Made by a program: the position numbers and the translations under genes. This document shows, one piece after another, positions 48,769 to 58,929 of a stretch of DNA of 64,000 nt. Source of the stretch: Antedon mediterranea (Eukaryota; Echinodermata; Crinoidea; Comatulida; Antedonidae); assembly GCF_964355755.1 (NCBI RefSeq), contig NC_092679.1, positions 18,714,932 through 18,778,931 of the forward strand, written 5' to 3'. The first letter of the stretch is position 1. Every line of letters begins with the position of its first letter. The notes beneath the pieces are model-generated. The model was not told where the DNA came from, searched no databases, and saw only the letters and a program-made list of their open reading frames with translations.

Positions 48769-49960
48769 GCATTTAAAAAAAACAGAAACTTGATTGAACG
48801 TATACAGTGTTGGATACAAAAATTTCAGCCACCATTTTGAGCACAATTATACAGGCTGAAAGATTTCTGATGACTCTGTGATTCCGCTGCTAATTTGGGT
48901 GTGTCTCAGTGTCACTGTCAAGGATGAGCAATTAACAATTCTCCTAGGACTGGGATGAAATGTGCGTTGTATCTTAGGGAATAGGAAAAAAATGTGTTCA
49001 GTATCTGAAGAAATGAAACGCAACAGGTTTTTAATATCACTGGGAATTGGGTAAAACATGGTTATTATCACTAGTTTATGGATAAACATGTGAATATGAG
49101 GGTAAAGCATGGCTACAGTGAGATAAGGGAGGGTGGAGGAACTTTTCAAAAAGGTTTAAAGTTTCAGCTCAAAAAGTTTGTGGGTTACTGTAACTTGATA
49201 GAAGTATTAATCAGCCACCAAAGTTGGCAAAAATGCATTTGGCATTACTGTAGCTCATAATGTAGCCTCTATAGCTAAGTCACTAAAGGTACAATAAGTA
49301 TCATCATAAAGAACTAAAATTGTTACGAACTAGTAAGCGGGTGGCCATCTTATATCCAGGATGTCTTATTAGCATAAGTGCCTGAACCTAGAATTCACCA
49401 TAGGAAGAAAGCACATCCCAAAATTCCATAATGCACACAATGAATTAAAATGACGTAACTAGTTTTTAGGTAATAGGTCGCATAATTTAAAAGCTCCCTA
49501 TTATCTTACAAGTCCAACATCATAATTTTTCGTATGATCTACCTAAAACATTATTTGGTAGAAAAGGCTATGGAAGTTTCCATGAGAAAATCGTGAGAGT
49601 TTTAAAATAAACTGTGTCTTTTCTTAAAACAAGACTCTTGGGATAATGATAAACTTTCCTCAGAGGCAGAAAACATGATTAAACACGGGTTTGTGTTTGC
49701 ATAGTTTTCAGCGAGAAGGAAGTATGCGTGACCTGTAAGATATCATAACTGTCAAATTCTAAGATGAAATTTCCAAAAGATGGTGACATTTGGATTAGAC
49801 GGGATACGTACCTGACCTTCAGGTCAGAAAAAGCAACATGGGATAGACTAACATAGACTGACACATTACTTCGTTAGGAATTTTCAGTGAGAAACTGTGA
49901 TGACCTTATAATTAGAGTGGATCCACCTAATTGTAAATTCCATAACATAATTATGATATC

Positions 49961-50081
49961 TTAAATTCTGTCTACACTATCAAACATTATGTGATAAAAA
50001 ATGGACATGATGATGTCATATCTGACACTACTAACATATATGGGCATATCACTACCATATTTGGGCACATCATACTTTTTT
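49961..50081. mobile_element. MITE-1 copy 10, right end lost
   Basis: Left end TTCTGTCTACACTATCAAAC and the double ATCACTACCATATTTGGGC core are present. The copy breaks off after CACATCATACTTTTTT. Confidence 0.8.
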
Positions 50082-51767
50082 TAGGGTATGTTGAGAATCG
50101 TAATTTGCTTCTTACAGACAGTATCTCTCAATGTATATAACAGCAATTAACTCAACATTGGTTTTCATGACATGCTGAAAGTTTAATAGCAGTCTTACAT
50201 CATCATCATTTGGTCTGAACGCTTTCAATAGTACAGACCCAAAGATTAATAAATTCATGTAATAACTCAATGTCCTTGAATTTAAAAAATACAATGAATA
50301 ACTTTTGGAATTTTGATCAATATAAATTAGGAAATATTATGATTAAAATATTGTTATAGCAACAATCAATATACATTTGTCGATTGTTGACATCATACAT
50401 ACTCATTATTCTAAAAATAATTCATGCAATAAAAAGTGCAATCAACTCTACTAATACCGGCAGACTTATCTCAAAACAGAATTTTCTTAAGGTCCAAAAT
50501 GGTTTTACCATTGAAAACACACATCTTCAAGTCTTCTACAAAATCTTTATTCTACCTAACAAAACATAGAAAACCTTAAAAATCTAGAAATCTTTAACAT
50601 AGCAAACTTTAACATACAGTACAAATCGCCGGACTCTGAGTAACTTTTTCCCTACCCAACCGTAACTTTTAGACACCTAACACCACTAATATTCCCAAAC
50701 TACTGTACATCTATGACTTTATAACTGTAGTATTTCTGTGCATTCACAGAATAAATAAAATCTGAATGAAAAACTAAATTCAAAATAAAAATACTTAATT
50801 TACCTGCATATTACTCCATGGTAAAATCCTGGTAGCGTGAAACCTGATGAAGTCTTCCTGACAAGTAGCCGACAAATTCGAGACACCAATAAAATTAAGG
50901 ATTGACCTCAAAATTATTATTTTTTTATGTTACCAGCACAATATCCACAACATCTAAACAACTTTAACAGAATTTGCACCAACCTCTGTAAATAAGCAAC
51001 ATAAGAATAAAATTGTTGTAATCAATCTTAAGAACACTAAATGTAATGATGCTTTAAGGCCATGGTCCTTTTGATGATACTTGATTTAATTGGGATTAAA
51101 ATTGATGATAAGATGATCAATCAGAGATTGTAAGCTGTTATATTCAATGCATACTCATTCTCATTGGCACAGCTGTGAAAGAATGGCAAGAGCAATTTAA
51201 AATTTAGTTTCTCCTTATTACGTTTGAAATTTATGTTTATTTGGGCCTCGCTGGGTAAACAGAACATTTACATAAAAAATTGCCTTTTTCTGCCTCAATA
51301 ATTTTATTAAATATTTCTTTTCAATTTTGTAAGTAATGTGGATAAAAAATGTTTTTGAAGTTATACAAAAATAAACAGTAATATTATTTTATAAGAAACA
51401 TTAAAATATAAACATCTTCTTCTATATTATTATCTAATTATATAATTTTATAATCATATTGTAATATTATATTGTATTCTGTAAATAAACAAATACAAAA
51501 TAAACATTCTCTATTCCACTTTTGTAATCAAAATGTTATTAAAACAATTTAACATTTTTTTTATTTAGCCATATTAATTTCTAGCCTTATTTTTACAATA
51601 TGGCTAGAGTATGTGTACTGTAAATAACAAAGCAAAAAGAATGTTTAGCAAAATGATGTTAATTGTTTATCATAAATAAACAAATATAATTAAAGTTATA
51701 CATTTTTCCATAATTATTAAATCATGATCACTTGTTGCCATGTACTGTACTGTACCTTAAGAACTTG

Positions 51768-52080
51768 TACTAATAATAATATCCTGGATTTCTAAAGAGC
51801 CTAATGTTGTGAAACTCTAAGAAAGCGCTGTACTACAGTATTATTACCCTGGTCATTTTTTAGGTCAAACATGTATGGAAACATACTCCTACGATGCAAC
51901 TACAGAAGTAATTCGTCTTGACCTTATCAGGTACCCCTTTGTACACATGAGTGGAGAGAAGCAAAAACGCAAGTGTCTTGCCTAAAAGAATAAAAAGCGA
52001 CAAACATTGGATTCGAACCTACGATTTCATGATCAGTAGTCCAACGTACAACACACTGCACCACATTTTCTTACATACAG
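51768..52080 (-). mobile_element. SINE-C, near full length
   Basis: On the minus strand, a tRNA-like head with B box AGGTTCGAATCC, then GGCAAGACACTTGCG, CTCTCCACTCATGTGTACAA, GGGGTACCTGATAAGG, and a tail with GCGCTTT and (TTA)n. The plus-strand open frame at 51951 is a shadow of this element. Confidence 0.75.
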
Positions 52081-52467
52081 TACATATGGGTACTACAGAC
52101 CTGTGTAAAATACTTTGTCATTCTCTAACAACATTATAGAAACTTACATGATTAAACAAATACGACAAATAAGACCAAAATAAATCCCCTTTCGCTACAG
52201 TACTCAGATTTTGGCCTGACATAAAATTATTTAAAATTGATTGAAAAGTTAACTTCTATCTTATGCAAGCTCATACCATGGACATATAAATAAGTCCATG
52301 TTCATACAATTAATTTGTTAGATTAGGTTTTTTCACTCCTTTTTTTTATAGAAAAATTTAAATGCAATAGATATATAGAAAAAAATCATTATTTTCAATT
52401 TTACAGTTACAGTTACACACTTCAATAAAAGTAAAATTCAAATGAATATATTGATTTTCATTTCAGT

Positions 52468-52627
52468 ATTGCCTAAGTCTGTATGTGCCCCTGGATACCA
52501 TCCCAAGCCCCTGAAAAGTAAATTAATTACACCTGTCACACTACTCAACATCCCTAACAACCAGGACCGTTATTTCCTTTTGCCGCTTTCTACTCCCCAA
52601 CATTTGCTTGCCCAAGGGCGACATTGA
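52468..52627 (+). other. Orphan open segment after an acceptor
   Basis: Follows a TTTTCATTTCAG acceptor and is open for about 52 codons to a TGA. It is locally richer in G/C and in proline (KSVCAPGYHPKPLK, LSTPQHLLAQGRH). I do not recognise it and find no partner exon. Confidence 0.15.
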
Positions 52628-55009
52628 CAAAACAAAAAATATATAGTAAAAGAATTATAATTTATTCTAGTATTAGCTTGAAGTTCGATTCTGAACACTT
52701 TAGCGACAGCTTGTGCAATATGTTTACTTTAACAAGGTCCAGTTTGACTGTAAAGTACTTGTTGAATGCCATTAAAACATAAACTATTATGTTAGAATGA
52801 AGGCTGTCCGTCATAACTGAAAAGCAAAACTGAAACAGGCTTGCCAAAAATTCTGAAGCAAATATGGAGGCTGTTGAGATAAGCTCCAAAAAGCTGGGTG
52901 TCATAGTACCCTAGCCAAGTGATAAAAACATTTGGGAATAGAAACAGGAGAACTTATACTTATGTTTTCTATAATAAACTTTTGGCCTTTCTGTCTTTCT
53001 CTGTCTATCTTTTATGAGAAAATAAAATATGGCACTGTCAAAGTATTGATAAAGCATTAAAATGTCTCCTTAACCTAATTATTTTGTGAATGAATTTATG
53101 ATAGAATAAACATTAATGATATTTTCTGAGCTGTAAGCTGCTAAGGGGATAAAACCTGTTTGTATAATGTATATCAGATTGAGGCGTACGATTGTGCTGT
53201 CAATATTACAATATTTACACAAATGCTATAGGGCGTATCGGGTGATGTTAACATATTGGATAATGTAGGTTGGGGTTGTTTTGTATGTCGTTTTCATGAA
53301 CTACAAGCCTTTATATGTACTCAATTCAAACCCTAAACCCTAAATAACCCTACTCCCAGTTTTAGGATACAGTAGTTACCAGTTTTCTGAGTGATTTGTT
53401 CAAATAAGGTGAACTGCTAATCCATACATTTACTGGAAAGGTTAACAACTTAAAAAACCATCTGCCATCTTGGATCCAATATGGCAGCCTAAATGGTTTA
53501 TGAAGTCCACACTTTTTACCACAATCATACTGAGAAGGTTTTAAACTACACTTGAGTTGTGGGATAGGGGGTGGGGTTAGTTTTGTAGCTGTACAATATA
53601 TCTCTTAGTAAAAGGGCAAGTTCTTTGGAAAAATTATGTTGTTCAACAATTAATTAACTTGGGTTTCATTCTATTGTGAAAATGTAAGTAATATTTTGAC
53701 TCTGCTTGTAAGAGTGAAAAGGGTCATGTTATGAATATTTAAACCAAATTACGATATTGTAAATGTAGTATGCATATTAATTGTAGGTATTAATAATATA
53801 AAGTGTATAAAGCAAAAACAACACAGCTAAGAGCTGCAGAACAAATGAGAAACAAATTGTATTAATACGTCATCAAGATTCATTTTGGTTCAAGTATATA
53901 GAAGACAAAAAATTACCAATGAGAAGCATACATACGACTAAAAATGGGCAACCTAAACAAATATGTATCTTATTACAATCTTCAGAATGCATTACATTTT
54001 AAGCACATCGATTCGCCAGTATGGTGCCAATTTATTTTACACAATCATGAATGTCACTTATCATTACACAATTATGAACTAATTTGTAATGCATACTTTA
54101 ATAAAGCCTGATAATTTTGGGGATTATATTACTGGACACTACATAATGTATATGAAATTGAATGCTTAAATAAATATAGAACTTTAATTTTATTTGTACA
54201 GCGCTTAAAATTCATCCTATCCTAGTAGATTTTTCATATTGCTACTTGAAAATTTCAACTAGGTACAGTATGTTCTCTGTTTAAAAACTACACTGTACAT
54301 TTACTCTAATATATATTCAAAGGCAAAATACTGAAAAAAATGACAATGCTGTGGGTATCAGTGGCTGGATTTTAATGGAGATACAAAAAAAAAAGGAAAA
54401 AGCTAAATCAATAACATACGTGTTTTCGTTTTGTAAATAATTAGCTTAGTCTATTTTTGATCTTAATCTCTTTGACTGAGGTGTTTATTCTCTCATTTCT
54501 TTTATGGTATTATTTTAACCTATTCAGGGCCCCCAGCTATTTACTGTAGCCCAAATTTAATAGTTCTTCATCCCCAAAGGATATGTGATTGAGGTAGATG
54601 AGGATACAGTTTGAAAAGGTTAAATGACATACAAATGTCTGTCAAGAATAAACAATCAATCAACCTTACCTGTATGCCTTGAATGCTATTTGAATTATGT
54701 ACAAGGCACAGTCTGGTATAAACCTCTCTTTCATAAAAGTCACCTCCCCCATTTGTCTGGTGGTATTTCATACGGATGTTGTATATATCTGACTGGATCT
54801 GGAAAACCAATTCATCGAATGTGTTTTATAAATGCCAATTAGTGTACAAGATAAAGATTAATCAGAAAGTAAACCTGTTTTTGTTGAACTCATTGGAAAA
54901 GAGAGGTGTACACAACAATTATGTAACAGGATAACTACCAATATGGAGGTACATACCTTCATGCCGTACTATATAGAAACTACAGTAGAACCGTAGATAC
55001 AAAGAAGAC

Positions 55010-55095
55010 ACACTCAGGAGCCAACAAAGTGTTCTCTTAATAAGAGTGTGCCCTGAATTGGAATGTTGTTCCATGGATAGGAGTGTTCCATGAAT
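55010..55095. repeat. Dispersed 'ACACCCCTATTCAGG' relative
   Basis: Words such as GTGTTCTCTTAATAAGAGTG and CCTGAATTGGAATGTT match 36600-36660. The SINE-A copy has inserted directly after it. Confidence 0.4.
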
Positions 55096-55418
55096 AGGGG
55101 TGGCCGAGCGGTTAAGACAGTGGAACCATAATTACGTAGCCATAACATCGGCAGGGGTTCGAGGCTCACTCACTCCATGGTTCTGGTGGTAGAACGAGTC
55201 TTCTCGGATAAGGACTATAAGCTGTAGATCCAGTGTACACATCTAGCTCGTGTGCACTTTAAAGAACCTAGTACATCTTTCGAGACGAGTAGGGGGTTAC
55301 CCCGGTGTATTAGTACATCACAGCCACTGATCACCAACTGGGCCCTCTGGGAGACCAGTCGTTGACTGAAGAGGTTACCCAGTATGAATATAAATTTCAA
55401 TCAATCAATCAATCAATT
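55096..55418 (+). mobile_element. SINE-A copy 2, full length
   Basis: A box TGGCCGAGCGG at 55101-55111 and B box GGTTCGAGGCT at 55156-55166. The body matches the minus-strand copy at 21661-21993, and it ends in (CAAT)n. The head shares GTGGCCGAG and GGTTAAG with the tRNA-Ser gene at 58072. Confidence 0.92.
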
Positions 55419-55677
55419 TGGCTGCAATGTTAAAACATATATTACTCCTCCTCATTCTGTTCAAATATCCACTTTAGGGGTGTCCCAAAGGAAGGGTCCT
55501 GTGGAAAGCTTTCAGTGATTTTTACCAGGCCTATTAGCATTATAACATGACGCTTGAAGATTTACTGTAGAAAGTTTTAAATGGCATTTAAACACTGCAC
55601 CCTAATTTGATGCCAGGCTGATCTCTGTCAAGTTGATTATCTATATATTTCTAATTTTGGCATTAATTCTAGGTTAT

Positions 55678-55820
55678 TTAAGTTCTGGCTACACTATCAA
55701 ACTTTGTGACAAAAAAATGTGATGTGCCCATATATGGACATGATATTATGCCCTTATTTGAGTACATCAATACCATATTTGGGCACATCACACTAGTTTG
55801 ATAGTGTATAGACAGGCTCA
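55678..55820. mobile_element. MITE-1 copy 11
   Basis: Ends AAGTTCTGGCTACACTATC and TTTGATAGTGTATAGACAG; the core is intact. Confidence 0.85.
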
Positions 55821-56689
55821 TTTGAAAAGTGGATAGTTTTAACTAATAAAACATCTGTGTCTTTCATGTATATTCTCAGGCCATTCTATGTTATGAGTTT
55901 CACATAATGAGTGTGAATTTATTTGTCATGTTTTGTTGAAATTGTAATTTAAGATAGAAATTAAATATTATACGAAATGATAACAGCAGCCTATTTGTAA
56001 CTTATTGACTCGATTCAGACTGAACAAAGTAATTATTTCAACAGTATTAGGTTTCATTAGTAAAAATCAATGAATGTATCTGATTGGTTAATTCAAATGT
56101 AATAAACAAAACCCAAAAAATTATGAGACTAGATTGTCATTTACTTACAATGGTTGAGGGTGCTGTTTATGCAAAGTTTGTAGAATCTTGTGCTAGAGGG
56201 CAGTGTTGAAGTTATATGAATGTGTAATTTTAATACAGTATACCTTATGGATTGTTAATAATTGTTTGGAGTGACTAAAGAGTGTTAGAACAGAATGATG
56301 AGTTTGTTCAAGTTGAAATGAGGCGTTCCAATTTTTCTGAGAGCCTCCTGAATTTTCATCGAATCTCACAATCTCCCGAATATTAATTAAATCTCCTGAA
56401 ATTTTAGTGTTAGGTTAAAAACAATTTCAAACCCACATTTAAAGTCTGAATTCGGTTTTTTAGAAGGTTAATTCCATATACAGTAATTACAGTACATCCG
56501 ATTTATTAGTTGCTAGAATGCTTGACTGCATCTCTGATAAACATCTTCATGCAGAGTATATTTTTATAAGTTTAAAAATGTGTCAAATTTGTTAAAATGT
56601 GTCAAAAAGGTTGGAACGTCTGTAAAATACAGATAAAATAAATGCAGTTTCAAGAAAACAATCTCCTACTAATACTAACCAGTGACTGA

Positions 56690-56975
56690 CATCAGTAATG
56701 TGATTTTTTTTCTGGAGCAAACCCACGATCCAGAGGAAATGGTTCCCATTCCATCTCTGTGTCACTGGGTGTGTTGATGATATTATCAGATTCCATGTAG
56801 ACGATATTAATGCCAGATTCCATTGACTAGGACTCTCTCCATCGACATCACTAGTTGTATAGATGATACAGTAGTGGCAAATTCCATCTCTGGTGATGTA
56901 GATGATGACAATGCCAGATTCTATCGACATCACTGGTTGAAATGATGGTGGCAGATTCCATTACTTGTGGTGTTT
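56690..56975. repeat. Imperfect ~50-bp repeats around CCAGATTCCAT
   Basis: Five or so units combine AGATTCCAT with GATGATGAC or GATGTAGATGA words. A minus-strand frame of 43 codons (with EMEWEPFPLDRGFAPEKK) looks somewhat protein-like, but a stop directly precedes its ATG and I find no clear donor, so I annotate only the repeat. Confidence 0.5.
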
Positions 56976-57399
56976 TGGTAGATTTCATTTTCTTCTAAGG
57001 TTTTGTTGAGCATAAATAAATAAACTGAAAGATAAATAAAAAAATACAATTAGAGATACCTACTATACTAGCCTAGACTTTTAAAAAGGTAGATTCACAC
57101 CTAGCTTCAATTCCAGAGAACGGAAGACAGCACTATCTTTACAAATAATTGAAAGAGCCCCATTAAATGAATTAGGTATGAATGCAACTTAAAATAAAAA
57201 TGGAACAAAGCAAGTAATATCGTAAATTAACATTTGTATTGTAAATAAAGAGTACATAGTCATAGACCTTTTTTAGTCCCAGAGACAGAGTAGGCCTCTC
57301 TTCTAGTCTTTCAAATAGTAATACACACACAGTCAGTGGTGTGCTTTGGTTATGTTATTGTTAGTAATGTTACAATTTTATTTTACTTCAAATTCTATT

Positions 57400-57670
57400 A
57401 AGCCTAGGCCTCTCTAGCTAGCTAGTCTAGTAGTAGTAGGCCTACCACCAGTATGGCAGTAGTTAGTTACTGTAGGGTGTAGGAGGCTAGATACTACTTA
57501 ACTAGGCCTAGGCTAGTAGTAGTAGTAGTAGTAGTACTATAGTATTATTAGTACCAACCAAGGCCAGGAAGGGGCCTACCCTAGTAGGCCTAGGCCTAGG
57601 CTAGTAGTAGCTAGGTAGCTAAGAAGGAGGAATACTATAATATAGGCTAGGCCTAGTAGTACTGTCCGGA
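57400..57670. repeat. GGCCTAGG/CTAG-rich cluster with (AGT)n
   Basis: Very dense AGGCCTAGG, GCTAGTAGTAGT and TAGCTAGGTAGC words. On the right it gives way to a more mixed stretch with GTCGCGTCGATCG and then AGCGCCCTCT (57879-57888), the same order as around 4800-5340. A minus-strand promoter could lie at 57.7-57.9 kb; I have no exon to prove it. Confidence 0.55.
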
Positions 57671-58071
57671 TTCCAGCCTCCGTAATAATTATGAGATTTA
57701 TGCATTTACTATTTGTATATAGTGTAGGCTAGGGCGCAGTTTTTACATAACATAATTTAAATGTATAAAATTATTCTATGCAAGCTATGGCCTAGGCTAG
57801 GCTAGTCGCGTCGATCGTCTGCTTCGTGTTGTCACATGTGCGTTTGTTTGTTTACGTTTTTTAACTATCGTGAAATAGAGCGCCCTCTAGCATTACAAAA
57901 ATGAAGATTTTAACGTCCTAAACACAGTCATATTTCTCATTTTATATAGGTTAATGATTAAAATATATAAATAAATATTATATAAGTGCCTAAATACTAC
58001 AGAATTAATTTTATTGTACTTTTAAAAACTAAAATAATTGTATCTTATCTTTGTGAGCTTATACGCAACAA

Positions 58072-58153
58072 GACGAGGTGGCCGAGTGGTTAAGGCGATG
58101 GACTGCTAATCCATTGTGCTCTGCACGCGTGGGTTCGAATCCCATCCTCGTCG
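58072..58153 (+). tRNA. tRNA-Ser (anticodon GCT)
   Basis: The 7-bp acceptor stem GACGAGG/CCTCGTC pairs fully, with discriminator base G. The A box TGGCCGAGTGG and B box GGTTCGAATCC are canonical. The anticodon arm has loop CTGCTAA, so the anticodon is GCT, reading AGC/AGU. The long variable arm (GTGC-TCT-GCAC) confirms a class II tRNA. There is no intron. A T-run at 58157-58162 is a fitting RNA polymerase III terminator. The CCA after the gene is chance; eukaryotic tRNAs get CCA after transcription. Confidence 0.97.
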
Positions 58154-58476
58154 CCATTTTTTAAATGTTTTTTTATCGCTTTGATTTTTTATATAAAGTA
58201 TATTAACAATATTGTTTTGCTTTGTGTTATCACTGTTCATTATTTCCACTCGATTTTCTATTTTTAGTCAAATTCAACAGCAGGAAATCCACCAATAACA
58301 CCAATAATAATAAATAGATTTCAAAATTATTTCAGAAAAGTAAACTTTGGTGTTTCTTTTTATGTTGTTGTGAGATTACAATTTTCAGCTGCATTTTGTG
58401 ACTAAAATAATACAAAATACTAATATACAGTATTTTAAAAGAAAAAAAGAACAACCTCAATAATTCATTTCATAAA

Positions 58477-58490
58477 TTTTATTTATTCTT
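58477..58490 (-). terminator. Candidate polyadenylation signal of BHMT
   Basis: On the minus strand AATAAATAAAAT, about 440 bases after the BHMT stop. Other AATAAA-like words occur nearby, so the choice is uncertain. Confidence 0.35.
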
Positions 58491-58929
58491 CAATTTGATT
58501 CAAAAATGGATTTGTAATTATACAGTAAAAATTAGTATATATATATATTTAAATTGATCAAATTACATTTTATTGTTAAATAAAGTTCAGTTTCTTTAAA
58601 ACTATTTGTTATAAATTTAAGTTTTATTTCTCAGGATGGTCAAAGACTTGCAAGTAGTGTACACATACCTGTATTGTACTTATTAAAAGTGGAGTATACA
58701 ACATTTTGTTTTACATATTTTCGTGGAATAAATAGAAAATATAATCATTCAATAAAAATATGATTAATTAAAATGTAATTAATCAACTGTGAAGTTACAG
58801 GTCATTTTAAAAAATAAAGAGGGTGAGGGAGGGTTTCGAAAATTGGACAAAGCTAAAAATAACATTTTGACATGTGACATTTGCATGATGTTTGGTAATT
58901 TTACAAATCAAATTTGGTTATTAAAATCC

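Larger units (their letters stand above)
37605..57870. other. Long interval without a supported coding gene
   Basis: Partly 5' non-coding territory of the Dispatched-like gene. I searched both strands for Dispatched amino-terminal exons and found none. Contents are MITE-1 copies, SINE families A, B and C, tandem duplications, one candidate untranslated exon, and two orphan open segments with good acceptors (43155, 52468). The words TACAGTA and AGTACTG are unusually frequent between about 43 and 52 kb. Most of the rest is AT-rich and featureless to me. Confidence 0.5.

Noticed and set aside
51951-52139. 62-codon open frame on the plus strand
   Set aside because: It overlaps the tRNA-like head of a SINE-C element on the other strand.
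56592-56933. 113-codon minus-strand open frame
   Set aside because: It runs through imperfect ~50-bp repeats; frames drift between units and no start, donor or domain supports it.
5331-57888. AGCGCCCTCT (5331, 57879) and GGAGGGGGCGCT (17922) as CTCF sites
   Set aside because: They only partly match the CTCF consensus and the pattern is short. The word is kept as a landmark in a finding, not called as an insulator.
58154-58156. CCA directly after the tRNA gene
   Set aside because: Nuclear tRNA genes of animals do not encode CCA; this is chance.
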